Positions 27,676 to 40,500 are shown, numbered from the stretch's first letter. The stretch: 64,000 nt of DNA from Rhizophagus irregularis (GCF_026210795.1 NC_089455.1:496001-560000); one strand, 5' to 3'. The notes: generated by a model not told the origin, from the sequence alone. Translations and numbers: made by a program.

Positions 27676-28164
27676 CAGTCAAACCTCTATGTACTGATGA
27701 GGTTGTATTAGGGAAAAAGTATCGGTACATTGAATTATTGGTATTGTAAATCACGTCTATTATCAGATTAGCGGACAGTCAGACCTTGATACCGATGCTT
27801 CTAATATTAATACATTGAATATATTACGAGTAACATAATGCGGACAAACACCACCCGATTAATGGGCCAAAATAATTAAATTTCGGCAAAATAAACCGCA
27901 AAAGAGTTCAAATTAAATCTTTTACTCGGGCCAACTTTATAGTGCTGGCCCGAATTAATACTAATGTAGCTAAAATATCGGTATATCTTAATATATGTTA
28001 TTATAAAGGGACCAAGAAAAAGTATCGGTATACGTTACATCACGAAATTATATACAATATTAATACAATGTGGTTTTTTTATTATACATGAAATTGGACA
28101 ATGAAAATTTATCAGTACAGGAAATTATCAGTACACCAGAGATCGGTACATAGAGGTTTGACTG
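27676..28164. mobile_element. Pogo/Tigger-like MITE with TA duplication
   Basis: A 489-bp element bounded by inverted repeats starting CAGTCAAACCTCTATGTAC, with the complement GTACATAGAGGTTTGACTG at the other end. TA lies directly outside each end (27674-27675 and 28165-28166). CAGT-start termini and a TA target are hallmarks of pogo/Tigger members of the Tc1-mariner superfamily. It has no transposase, so it is non-autonomous. It sits inside the CRN nuclease domain: the peptide to the right ends ...EHYDY and the domain continues to the left of the element. Confidence 0.88.
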
Positions 28165-29163
28165 TATAATCATAATGTTCATCAAGTTGTCCTTTCGTTG
28201 GCGTTGCTAATAACTTGAGAAGTATCACTTGATCATCTTTTCTGACTACTATATCACAGTATTTGTCGTTGCTATTTATTTTTAGATGCCATTGTGCTGT
28301 TACTTTGGCACCTTCTTTGCAGAGCCAGTTTACAAGGACCCTATATAACTCATTTTTGTAAGTACTTTCTTGTGGAACTCGTACTTTAGTCTTGCTGTTA
28401 ACCTGTCCTGATGCAATTTTGAATGATTGAAAAGATCCCATTTAAATGATGTCTTTATTAAAGTAGCTGAATGCCATCTCTAAGATTCTTAAAGTGTTCA
28501 CTGTTCAGTTTATAATCATCTTGTAAGGGAGCTTTATTCAATAGATATGATGGGTATAGATCAGGAATTACATATTGCCAGATAAGTAAATCTATAAATG
28601 GAGAAGACATTCAAAATGTTTTTGAATTTTGAAAGTCTCCTTCGTATATCAAGACACCTTCAGATATCAGAAATTTAACTAATGAAAATTCATTACAATC
28701 GGTGATTTTTTCAGTATCAAGAGAACTAAAAAATTTCATATGAAGCAAATTCATGGCATCTCGAGCATCATCCGACTTTAAAGATTTGATCAATTTCATA
28801 AACGTAGCATAATTGGAAATTTCCATTCCCAAATTATTTATTTTGTAAAGTATCCATTCTGAATATTTCCTGCTGATTGCATCAACTACTCGTCCGCACA
28901 GATTCACAAGGTCAGCATATCTATTAAAAATAATAAAATTTAGAATTTACATAATTACCAGTCTGACCTACAAAATATACCCATTCGTCAATTTGTATAT
29001 ATCATCTATGATCTGATCATCGATTTTTAAGTCACGGTCATTCATAAAATCCTTAAAAATAAATTCTACTTGTTTTTTGATGAAATTCAGATTTGTGAAT
29101 GCATCGTTAATATTAAATGGTGACAAAGACCGATCTGACTGATTCAAATCTAATATGCTAAAG

Positions 29164-29718
29164 GTACCCCTATGAAAAGTTTTTGTACTTAAAATATACT
29201 TAAAATAAGTATCAATTTTAATTCGCGATATACTTATAATATACTTAAAATATACTGAAAATACTCTTAAAATATATTTTTTAATGTACTTGTTTTTTGC
29301 CCAAGTACTTAAATTATACTTAAAGTATACTTAAACTAGAATTTAAGTACAATATAAATGTATTTTTTACATGTTTAAAATATTCTTAAAATGTATTTAA
29401 AATTCAATTTAAGTATATTTTAAGTATATAAAAAATACACTTATATTGTACTTAAATTTTAATTTAAGCATATTTTAAGAATATTTTAAACATGTTAAAA
29501 ATACACTTATATTGTACTTAAATTCTAGTTTAAGTATACTTTAAGTATAATTTAAGTACTTGGGCAAAACAAGTACATTACAAATATATTTTAAGAGTAT
29601 TTTCAGTATATTTTAAATATATTATAAGTATATCGTGAATTAAAATTGATACTTATTTTAAGTATATTTTAATAAAATTTTAAGTATATTTTAAGTATAA
29701 AAACTTTTTATAGGGTAC
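29164..29718. mobile_element. Near-perfect 555-bp fold-back element
   Basis: The whole element is one inverted repeat with its centre near 29440. It starts GTACCCCTATGAAAAGTTTT and ends with the near complement AAAACTTTTTATAGGGTAC. Both arms, about 270 bp each, follow the same order of TACTTAAAATATAC, TTGCCCAAGTACTTAAA and ACATGTTTAAAATATTC words with few differences. It has no coding sequence. Transcribed, it would form a very long double-stranded RNA hairpin. It lies within the decayed CRN gene. The target duplication is unclear. Confidence 0.88.
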
Positions 29719-30250
29719 TGATCCTAATAATGGATTTTATTACGTATAAAGGTCTGATTTTAATAGCATAAAAATGAGTTGTAGACATCGTTAAGTTTGA
29801 ATGTAAGTAAAGTATCTAATTCATCAAAAAAAAGAATTATTTTCCTGCCATCAAGGAAGTTCTAAATCTCTATCTTGTTCAAAATATATCAAATATGTTA
29901 TCTAGTTTTTCCATAATAGGTATATTACAATGTTTAGCTTCCCTTAGATTATTAACCCTATTGTTGTATTTTTTAACTAATTCCCATCTGATACCTCTGG
30001 AACAAATTGTCCAAAAGTGTTCAACATTGTCAAATAAATAACTAAAAGCAAAACTATTTGGCGGGGTGGAGAAATAAAAAGAATAATAATCTATATTAAT
30101 GTTCACAGCTCAAGCAACGTAAAAATAAACTTGCTTACTAAATGCAAAAATATCCTCTTTCTTCTAATTGATTAATTGCTCGTAATGCTTGCGTAGATTT
30201 CTCTAAAGCACGTAGACCATATAATAACTGAATACATATTCACTTTTGCA

Positions 30251-31132
30251 AATTAATTTGATTAATTTTTTGTTATTTTCGGCTAGGTTTACGAAGTAAA
30301 TATTTTTACGTTTCCATGGCATGATTGTGCTGTTAAAAGAAAATTTCTTTTTATTGGGTAATGTGCTAACTAATCAAACAAAATTATTTGTGAAAATGAA
30401 ATAATGTACTTAAAACAAGTGTTTATTACACTTACACTCCTCTGAAAATTCTCTTTTTTCTAAAACTAAAAAATGCAAATTGGTTAGACAATTATCAGTC
30501 ACGTTCGAGTTGACCAATTATTACAATGCAAAGGCTTACCTTAATATTCATTTAAAAATCTACAGGTAATGTGATAAAGAACAAAAAAAAAGTTTTAGTT
30601 ATAGCGTCACAAACAGTATAACGGCAAATATTTTATCTAACATACCAAGTATTGTATTGAGAAAATTCCTTAAAAATTTCTGTTTAGATGCTTTTGTTTT
30701 GTAACTTATAAAAGCTAAAAGTAAATCGTCTTTTTTTTCTTGATTATTAATTAAATAAATTTAAAGTTTATAAGATTTATGAAGAAATTTATTTACATTA
30801 TATATATGTGAGATTTATGAAGAGATTTATTTAGACTCATTATATATATGATAACATATTGTTAAACTTCACTGATTATTATGAGTATGTATTTTGTAAG
30901 TTCAAAGCTAACTAATTTATGATTATAAAATTTGAGTCATTGTGAAATATCTGATTTATAAAATATCTGATTATATTATCCAATGCATATTATAACTTGT
31001 TTTTTTATTATAAAAATAATAAACTGAAATTTTATTAATTTCAAAATTAAGTAAAATGCTATACAGTAATACAGGCTTTTACACCTAATTTATTTCTATC
31101 ACTATTGCTATTCACCCTCACATTCTTTTAGG
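30251..31132. other. Intergenic, no gene seen
   Basis: A+T-rich DNA between the decayed CRN gene and the nested element that starts at 31133. Short direct repeats containing GATTTATGAAGA occur at about 30774-30830. No protein, RNA gene or element end could be supported. Confidence 0.45.
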
Positions 31133-31344
31133 GCGTGCCAGAAATTATGTGATTTGGTAGGGAAGAGTAGGGGGTCAGGTCCTGCAATCAGGTATCACAA
31201 TATACCTTTTATGGTAATAGTATATCTTTTATAGTAAATAATATATAATTTGTTTATTAAGAAGCTTTTTTTGCAATTATCTCACCATCTAAAAGTCCAA
31301 TTTTAATGAATTTTTTTTTGTTTTATAAAGTATAAAGAGAGCTA

Positions 31345-33963
31345 CATCAGTAAATTTTTTGGGATGCGGATCCCTAGGGATTCTATAAATTGCTATAGAA
31401 TCCTTAGAGATCCAGTATTTTATGAATTCCTTAAAAATCCTATAACAAATTTTAAGGATTTTTTTGGATTCTGCAGCTTATAGGATTCATAAGGATTTCT
31501 AATAAAAATCTTTAAGGATTCTATACTAAAAATCAATTTTACTTTTCACGTAATATGATCTACAAATATGTGTTACAAAACTATTGATGTCATATGATTT
31601 GTTCGATTTCAAAAAAAAAATGAAGTTTCTTTTTTTAAAATAAACTTTAACAATATCTTTTCTTTACCACTTACATGTAATTTCCCTTCCTCTTCATATG
31701 TTTTCCCTTTTACACGTTCTTTTCTATATATTTTTCTTTCCTTTTTCACTTTATGTACTTTCTTTTTTTTTTCCTCTTTCCAATATTAATATAGAATATT
31801 TTTTTGGAAATTAACATTTTTTTTTGATTTAATTTTCAAAGCTTTTTTTAAAAACTTTCTAACGTTTTTCTATAGCTTCTTGAGCTTTTTGGATGTGACA
31901 TTTTGGTAGGTATTTTTTTTTTATTTTTTCTTTATTTATTTTAATGAACATTACTAATTCATTTTTTTTCTTTTTTTTAGGATTTTTTTCAATATAGAAA
32001 TGCAGTGAGTAAAAAATTTTTTTGTTTTGATGAATATTATTTACTAATTATTTGTCTTCTTTTTTTTAGGTATTTTGTTAAGACTCTTAACGTAAATGAA
32101 ATTGAGTAAGTAAAAAAATTTTTTAATGATTTTTTTATTTTTTCTTATTTTAACATTTATTAATTAGTTTGTTTTATTTTCCTTAGATTTTTTCAATATG
32201 AATATTCGATAAGTAAAAATGATTTTATAGTTTTTTTATTTTAACGAACATTACTAAATGTTCATTTTATTTTTTTTTTCTTTAAGCAGTTTCTTAAAAT
32301 CTCTCTGGGTGTTGATGCCTTGATGGAAATATCAGGTACTAAAAAAAATTATTTTTTTTCTTTTTTCTTAACGAACATTTCTAATTGTTTGTTTTTTTTC
32401 TTTTTTTTAGGTATTTTTTGAGACTATGGACATGAGAATTTGGTAATTAAAAATATATATACATATATAATTTTTTATTTTAACGAATATCATTATTAAC
32501 TTTTTGTTTTCTTTTTTTTTAGCAGTTTCTTTGAGTCTTTCTAGAAATGATGTTGTGGAATACTGGTGAGTAAAAGAAAAATATTTTTATATCCTTTTTT
32601 ATATTAATAAACATTACATTTTTTTTATTATAATGTTATCGAAACATTATATACTACAAATAAATCTGCAATTTCAGCATAGATCATATGACTTATCGAT
32701 CTGATTTACTGATTGATAATCTTTTTTTAAAGTTTTTTTTTAATTGAATTATTTAAAAAATTTATAAATCATTTTTTTTTTAAATTGAATATTTTTTTAA
32801 AAAATTATTTTCTGAATTTATTTAAAAAGAAACTTTTTTTAACCTGAGTGATTTTTTATCAGTTTTTAAATCGAATAATTTTTAAAAAAAAAATTATATT
32901 TTTTTTCTTTGGACTCAGTTTTTAGCATGGAATGGTAAGTTGAGGAGTACAGTACATGTTTTTTTTATTATAGGAATGTTTAATACTAATGTTCCTTTTC
33001 ATTTTTTCTTAGAGACGGCGAACTTCAGTCTGGAACTTTGGAATGGTAAATTGAGAGGGGGCTTGTGTCTTTTAAACAGTTACTTATTTCTTTTTTTCTC
33101 TTTTAGAGGGTTGTTTTTCAGCTTTTTAGACGTAAAATTTGGCGAGAATATTCTTTTGACGAAATATTTTAGATTTTGAGTCTTTTGGTAAGGTTAAATA
33201 ATTTTTGTTTTTTATTTTGTTAATGAATTATTTCTAACAGTTCAATTTTTCTTTTGTAGACGGGCTTGTTTATTTGGATATTAGACATGTGAAAGTTGGT
33301 AATGGAAAATCACTTTTAATAATAATTTTTTTAACAAAACTTAATTAAAAGAATAAAACTAATAGCATTCTTAATTCTCTTCTGTAGATATTAACTTTAA
33401 ACTTGGATATTGCTTGAGATCGGATATTTTGACATAAAATCAGGTACATATATTTAAAGAAATTTCTTTGATTTTGTTTTTATTCAAAGATATTAATAAT
33501 GCTTTTTTTATTTTTTTTTTTATAGATATCCAGCTTTGGGCTTTAGATATGGAATCAATACTAAAATTTGACGCAACTAATGGGAATTGTAATAATAATT
33601 TTAAAATTAATAGAATTATACAGGTTTTAGTATTTAATTATTGAAGCTATTTTTATTTAATACTTTTGATTAATTAGCTTTAAAAAGAATATATAATAAT
33701 GTATGGAACATAATAAATAGATGTATTAATAATAATAAATAAAATATAATAAATAAAATTAATAAATTAAATGATATAATAATAGACAAATATAAATAAA
33801 AAATACCTTAAGGATTCCTTATTGGCGAACTTAGGATCCTTAAGGATTCTATAAAAATTTTATGATAGGGAATCCTCGCTAGTGGTGAAGGTTCCTTAGG
33901 GATCTTTACTAATTACAGAATTTTTGGAATCCCTAAGGATCCACCCCAAAAAATTTACTGATG
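31345..33963. mobile_element. Non-autonomous TIR element with micro-exon array
   Basis: A 2619-bp element. The left end CATCAGTAAATTTTTTGGG is matched by the complement at the right end (CCCAAAAAATTTACTGATG). TA flanks both sides (31343-31344 and 33964-33965), and the neighbouring tandem units show the unfilled site. Subterminal regions are filled with GGATCCCTAGGGATTCT and AAGGATTCTATA repeats on both sides, typical of the CACTA/Plavaka type. The termini share CATCRGWAAATTTTTT with the Plavaka element at 50936-57911. It has no transposase. Its interior (about 31860-33590) is a row of short exon-like segments, so it may be a cargo-carrying derivative mobilised by Plavaka enzymes. Confidence 0.85.
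31860..33590 (+). pseudogene. Micro-exon array 1 (exon-like units, decayed)
   Basis: At least ten segments of about 25-65 bp are each preceded by a long poly-T tract ending TTTTTAG or TTAGCAG and followed by GTAAG, GTGAG or GTAAW-type donors. Examples begin near 31980, 32071, 32288, 32412, 32525, 33013, 33261, 33389 and 33528. The introns between them are about 60-110 bp and often contain AACGAACATTACTAA followed by GTTC, a palindrome whose loop holds a CTAA branch-point-like core (clearest at 32246-32263). Peptides from the segments are short and I recognise no domain. Some segments have lost a donor or contain stops. The layout matches the array at 60749-63880, so the two are probably related in structure if not in sequence. 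It may derive from a tandem-exon gene. Confidence 0.5.
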
Positions 33964-34495
33964 TACAAAATAAAAAAAAAGTTTATGCAAATTGAATTAT
34001 TGGAGTAAAATAATTGTATTATAATATATATATAATATATAATAATTTATTTATTAAGAAGCTTTTTTGCAATTAACTTACTATATAGCAGTTCAATTTC
34101 AATAATTTTTTTTTTTGTAAAGCATAAAGAGGTCTACAAAACAAAAAAAAGTTTATGCAAATTGGATTATTGGATAGTGAAATAATTGTATTATAATATA
34201 TATATAATAGATGGTAATTTATTTATTAACAAGTTTTTTTGCAATTATTTCACCATCTAGAAGTCCAATTTCAATGAATTTTTTTTTATTTTATAAAGCA
34301 TAAATGGGGCTACAAAACAAAAAAAAGTTTATGCAAATTGGATCATTAGATAGCAAACTAATTGTATTATAATATATATATTAATATAATATATTATATA
34401 TTATATTGTATGTGTTTTTTTAGCCAATCAGAATTCAATTACATGGTGGGTAGGGGGGTCTCTAATTGAGCATAATCACGTGATTTCTGGCATGC

Positions 34496-35609
34496 TTCTT
34501 ATTATACTAGATTTCTGAAATAAATTTTTCTGCACATATCTACAGAATTTTCATCTATCTATATTACTCTCACTCATACAAACTATATAAAAGATTATTT
34601 CCTGCAAGAAAACTTCTACGAGATTAAGTAATTTCGAATTTACAAGTATAAATTTGGAAGATTAGCAACTTGATGTAAAAAAAAATAATATTTCTGATTC
34701 ACGATTCATTTTTACAACATTTCATTCCACCTTGTATTTAGGAAATTTGTTGCTTAGAGTGTTATAATAAAAATATGTTGATTTTTTTATTACTAGTATG
34801 ATACTACGCCAAATTTTGTTGATGCTGAAAATCAGATGATAGGAAAGCCACAGCAATTTTACTGTGCTAATGAGGCACATGGATTTGATTAGATTAAATA
34901 TGCATAATGATAGTCAAATATTTTCTCGGCAAAAATCAAAATATTGATATATAATAAGAGCAATATATCTATTTTATTATGAAACATCTATAATGGAAAA
35001 TTGATTAAGATCGTAATGACATATTTCAAAAAGCTAGTCAAACAATAAACTAACCTATTTTATTATTTACTTTGCATAATATACAGGTTTATTTGATTTT
35101 TTCTTGATTCTTTCTTATATTTGTACAAGGCAGATAAATACTAACTAGAATATCATCTTTTTATACAATTTGCAGAATCGATCTTGGAACACACTTGTAG
35201 AAAAATTACGTATCGCAAAAATCTGATCAATGGCATCCCCTTAATTTAACAATAAAGAATTTAATGCTATCCATATATAAAGATTATCAAGGGCTATACA
35301 TAATTTTGAGAATATGCAAGAAAGTTTGAAAATAAATTATTTTATTTGTGCAATTACTTATTCTCGTGATATATATATAACATTATCACGTGTTTATTTA
35401 TCAAGCTACAATTTTAAAACTTGATCAAAAAAATAATAGCACATACATTGCTTCATACAATTTCATTATTTACTTCATGCAAAAAAATTATAAAACATCT
35501 GGTAAATTTGCATCATTGCTTTATTGATCAAATTACTTGAGAACATTTACATTGCTTATAAATTCCTTCTGCTACTTTTTTTACTTTTTTATACCTTTTG
35601 CAATGATTT
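34496..35609. other. Intergenic, no supported gene
   Basis: A+T-rich DNA of the same kind as 23-25 kb. No intact gene, RNA gene or transposon terminus was found. Confidence 0.4.
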
Positions 35610-36090
35610 AGTAGTTGAGTAATTAGGTAAACCGTATGTAGTATTATATACTACTTTTCCAATATTATACTTAGTAACTTACTCTTTTCCATCTATTCTT
35701 TTTTTATCTATTATATCAGTTCATGCATATACTCTTTAGCATAACAAAGATCTTTGCAATGAAAAAAAAAATAATTTATCAAAACTTCTCTCATATTACA
35801 TCCTCTAAGTATCATGCAATTGATCATATATAAATAGTATTATCAAGAATTTATAACAAAAACTCTAATTCATTGCATGAAAATATGTGCCAGATGTCAA
35901 TCAGTTAGTGATATCATATAATTTTGAAAAGTCATCATCATCCAAGAGATCCTTTTCATAATTTAAATATTTATTTTGTTAATAGTTTTAAAAGTTTGGA
36001 TTTATTGTTAGATGCTTATAAATATAAATCTATCTGATTCTTCTTAAGATTGTAAGTTAAAACTTAAAAAGTAGTGTAAGATAATATTAT
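35610..36090 (-). pseudogene. Decayed gene fragment, copy 2
   Basis: This is a diverged copy of 25175-25625. Shared landmarks in the same order include ACCGTAT..AGTATTATA..ACTTTTCCAAT, ATCAGTTCATG, AACTTCTCTC, CATGAAA..TGTGCC and TTGTTAGATG followed by GATTGTAAGTTA. Nearly all differences replace G or C with A or T, so this copy is more decayed than copy 1. No open frame survives. The gene family is not recognised. Confidence 0.55.
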
Positions 36091-37568
36091 TTTTTATTTT
36101 GAAAAGTAAAAAAAATATTTCAAATTTTTTAAAAAATAAGCTACTGTATCTCAAAAATTTGAATATAATAAATAAATCAAAATATATAAATTAAAATCAA
36201 TTGATTTCCTATTATTTTATAATAATTTTAAATTTAATTATTTTTTTTTAAATTTTGCAGTGCATTTGTAATTTTATTAAAATAAAAATTAAATAAAATG
36301 ATTATAAAAGTAAAGAACTATTTATACTACTCTAATATAATTAAATTATAAACTACTATTATATTAAATTATATCTCATATATATATATTTGTTTAATTC
36401 AATAGATAAATTTAATTATTTTTATTTTTATATAATATTTTATTAATCTTAATTATTAAAAATTAAATTAATATAATAAAATAATTATATTAGCAAAAGT
36501 TAATATTATTTTATTTTAAAATAATATTATATTACAATAATTTTACAATTATAAAAAATAAAATTATAAAAATTAAAAATTTTTTATAAATTAATTTATT
36601 TAACATTATAGTCTAAATATTTAGTAAATTATTAATCTGCATCTTTTTTCTTTTGGTTTAAAGGCATATTTGTGCCAGGTTTATTAATGCATCCTCATAA
36701 TTGCACTGCAAGGGTAGTTGACCTATTTTCTGTATTTTTTATAGTCCTATATTGTATAAAGCAAAGTGTCATAATTAATAAACTTTAAATTTTTTTTTTT
36801 TTAAAAAAAAAATTTCACAATTGTAGAATGTATAAAATATTAAAATTATATTTAGAAACTTGTAAAAATGTAAAAATTATATTTGAAAATTTATAGAAAT
36901 ATAGCAGAAATTTGTAAAAATATAGAAATTTTAGAAATTAATTTTAGTATTTTTACAAGTACTTTTTATGTATAATCTTATATATAATTTAATATAATTT
37001 TTACAATTTTATATATATTAAAATATTAAAAATTAATTTTAGCAAACAACTTTAATAAATTCAAATTATTAACTGATTTTCAAAAATAGCAAAATTTGAA
37101 GCTAAAAAGTTAATATATTTAAAATCAGAATTTAATAATAACTAAATATTGCATTATTATAAACCATTACTTTTCTTTAAATTGTTAATAATTATATACA
37201 AAATAATAATTTATATAAAAAAATTATAAAAAAAATATTATAATCAAGTTAGCCAACTGCCAATAATTGAAAATTATTTATATAATGCATCTAATAATTG
37301 AATTATAATACTGGAAGTTATATTAATTAAAAATCAATATATTCTATCCAATAATTACTATATTATACATATTAAGTAAATATATATTATATAAAATACA
37401 AAATAAAACACAAAAAAAGATAAAATAAAATAAAATAAAATACAAAAACAAAATAACAATAAATAATTTTAAAAGTTATTTCTATAATAGAAAATAAACT
37501 GTTAATTTACCAAAATAAAAAAAAAAATTAATAATAATAATTAGAAAAAAATGTTTTTGTTTTTCAAA
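36091..37568. other. A+T-rich intergenic DNA
   Basis: Very A+T-rich sequence downstream of the Sec7-PH gene's stop codon. It has no open frames with protein-like composition. The part next to 37568 would hold that gene's 3' untranslated region. A TAAAATAAAATAAAAT run lies at about 37420-37440. Confidence 0.5.
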
Positions 37569-40500
37569 TTAAGCAAATCTATCAACCCATTTATGTCCTA
37601 CTTCATAATCTATATTAGTATTAAATTCTCCAATCCTTTTTTCATCTTCAATAATAACTTTCTTATCATATGGTAGTGGATATGTAGAAGATTTCATTTT
37701 ACCATTTAATCTATCTAAAGAATTTTCTGGTATAAGATTTTCATTATCATCTTCCTCTTCTAAATTACTTAATATTCCTCCAAATAACAATTCTTTTGGT
37801 AAATTTAAACCAATTCCATCTCCTGGCGTCCATGTAGCTCTATGAAATAATTTTACGGATTGTCTTGCTTTTGTTCTTAATTCTGCTCTTTTTTTCTCTT
37901 TTTTTGTTTCTTCATCTATCGTTTGTACTAAAGAATTGTTACTTTCGTTTTTTGATTTCTCTTTTTCTTTTCTTCTTTCTGCACGAAGACTAATAGAGTT
38001 ATTTATACATTCAATATATGTTGTGTATTTAACGATTTCATACAATAACCATTTAGATTTCTTTTCCCAATTTGAAAATGCTTTTGTATAATTTGATGAC
38101 TTTGGGTGAAACTATTAGCGCATTAAATTAACAAAAAGTTAATCATTAAACAAATACAAAATTTTTTTTTTAAAGAAAAACAAAAAAAATACATATATAC
38201 CAGTTTCGTCATTGGTTCCCAAAAATTTTTGTGCTCTTCCAATTCCTTCTCAAGGTCGGTTTTATATTTTTTCAGGGCTGCCAATTGTGTCTCCTTTTTT
38301 TTAAAAGAAAAAAGAAAGACAAATAAGACAGATATAAAAGATAACTATTATACGAATATGTTTATAATACAAAAATGAAAAATGAACAATATACCTCATC
38401 AAAATTACTTGATACTGTGGGTGGTAACGGTGCTTTCCATTCACTAACAACAATTCGATCACTTGCATGCGTAGAATTACCACTCATTATACTACGACCA
38501 TCACTCATAACACTTTTACCATCTTCCAAATCCTCTCCACCATCAAGAACAGATCCTAAACATCGTCCCCATCCATATTCCATACTGCTTACTCCGCCCG
38601 TTAAGGGTTCTTTGCTTTTACATGCCGCCCAATAGTTACATGTAACAACCCATTCATTTACGAGTTCAGCAGTTCCCGCTTGGAAAAAGTAAAGACCTCC
38701 ATTTGGCATAGAAAGCGCAAATACATGAGGACGAGAACGATTATAACCGGGTGGTGGTAATGCATTTGTAATAGTATGACGAAGATTAACTTCACCCATT
38801 AAAATAGCACTTGACTATAAAATTAAATATCATTAATTTATAGAAATCGTAAAAATTAATTGAACTCAAAAACTCAAATTTTCGTACCATCCAATTTCCA
38901 CCTCCAACAACGCCGGTGCTCATAGAACTATTGGAAGAATTAGTTTCAAATTTATACATTTTAATATCACCCTTCTCAACAATAACAAAACACTCCTTCC
39001 AACCCTTGTCCTTTGATCTCTTGCTGGTTGACTCCCAGTAATGTTTTCTGACCAATAATCCTTCTTTAGCGTAAGGTGCACCAGATAGATATAATTCCAA
39101 AGATTCAGTAGTCGAAACCGAATCTGCAATAGAAGCTCGGTCATCAGTATCATCATGTTCGTCAATCATTTCAGGTATCATAGAATTTGTTTCGGAAGAC
39201 GATGCATGTCGTAATGAAAAGGATGATGTTGTTGTTGGGAGAGTTTGTGAACTACCCGATCGATTTAAGCTATCGAACTGAATCTTTTAAAAAGATAAAA
39301 ATAACTGAAACGTTACAAAATGATTAATTAACAATATGATTCATTAACAAATAATTACTTACCCCGATGCTTGAATCACTACCTCCACTAACACTACTGG
39401 GGCTTGGAGAAATTCTTCCGTTAGCATTATTTTTACGACCCTTTACATTTCCTGCAGATAGACCTTTCTTGAGAGCATTTATTCTTGTATTTGGATGACC
39501 TGTAAGACTCATGCTACGATGTAAGCCTGGTGAAAGTGTATTTGATGGTTCAATAACAACTTTATCCGACGATAAGACCGGTTGTAAAATCTGATTTGAT
39601 TTTATTGCTGAATACATTTCTTTTAAAAGACTTTCAATTTCCGAATTAAATTGACGTGACGCAAATGACAAGTTGGTTAAGCCAGAATTTGGATTACTAC
39701 GCCAACTTTTTATACTTCCACTACGTCTAGGGCGCGCTGTAGCAGATGTCCCAGTTGTACTTGTCTCGACAGATGTTATCGTACTTTGATCGTCTTCATA
39801 AGATTCGTTGTTATTCTGTGCAATTATGGTAGCCTGAGCATGATATATAGTTGCCATTGTATTTCGTACGAACTGAGAACGTGACATTTTATTAGCCACT
39901 TGGGCAACATGAAGATCAGTGTTAAGCAGCAGGATAGAATATGCAACTGCATGAACTACGTCTATATAATTTGATATAATCAAATTAGAATCTTGTATTA
40001 AGAAGAAAATAACAAATTATGTTTAATATTAGCTTACCAGAGCTACCATAAATAGTTTTTGGATTGCATTCCCAGTATCGTATTGAAAAACCTTCTAATA
40101 TACGATCTAATTGTTGTGTTTCAGCTTTAATATACAACTTTCCACATAATCGTCTATTAAATTAAATAGATAATTATTAAAATTTAAATGTACACTTGCA
40201 TTCCTAACGTATAATATATAACTTTTTCTAAGAAAAAAAAATTTACCTAAAGGCTACATCTAGTCTTAAATTAGAAAAATCATAATAATCCATATAACAT
40301 TTTAATGCTCTTGAATTTATTAATTCACTGTAACATAATAAAATAAATAAATTTTTAATAAAGAGAAAAATCAAACAAAGAATTTAACACCGAAAGTTAA
40401 CAACTTACTGTCCACCTAAATACTTTGTAATATCCTCCTTCTTTATGAATGTTTCGTCTTCATGGAAACATTTTTTAGCAGCAATTCTCGCTTCCGCCCA

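Larger units (their letters stand above)
27407..30250 (-). pseudogene. Decayed CRN-type gene with nuclease-like C-terminus
   Basis: This was a Crinkler (CRN) effector-like gene of the type common in Rhizophagus, with a restriction-endonuclease-like (PD-(D/E)XK) C-terminal domain. The C-terminal block at 28165-28441 shows PQESTYKNELYRVLVNWL, AQWHLKIN, YCDIVV and LLKLLATPTKGQLDEHYD; the family usually has Glu where this copy has the first Lys of LLKLL, so a catalytic acid may be lost. The end of the domain resumes at about 27490-27670, beyond a MITE. More upstream blocks lie at 28611-28907 and 28985-29160, and worn sequence at 29880-30240. At least four lesions are visible: insertion of the pogo-like MITE (27676-28164), insertion of the fold-back (29164-29718), in-frame stops (for example TAG where a Trp is expected near 27640, TAA near 28442), and frame changes. 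It is not expected to make a full protein. Confidence 0.75.
31235..34380. repeat. Three tandem units of about 171-176 bp
   Basis: Each unit carries TTTATTAAGAAGC or a variant, a CCATCTARAAGTCCAATTT block, an AAAGCATAAA block, then CTACAAAA and AAGTTTATGCAAATTG. The first unit is split at its CTA|CAAAA site by the element at 31345-33963; the second and third keep the uninterrupted site (TA at 34135-34136 and 34311-34312), giving natural empty sites for the insertion. Confidence 0.85.
31133..34495. mobile_element. Outer TIR-bounded element, CGTGCCAGAAAT ends
   Basis: The left end GCGTGCCAGAAATTATGTGA matches the complement of the right end (GCATGCCAGAAATCACGTGA) with three differences in about 21 bp, all transitions. 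Inside lie three tandem units of about 171-176 bp and, inserted in the first unit, the smaller TIR element at 31345-33963. No transposase is present, and no convincing target duplication was found at these boundaries. The call as a mobile element rests on the inverted ends alone. Confidence 0.55.
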
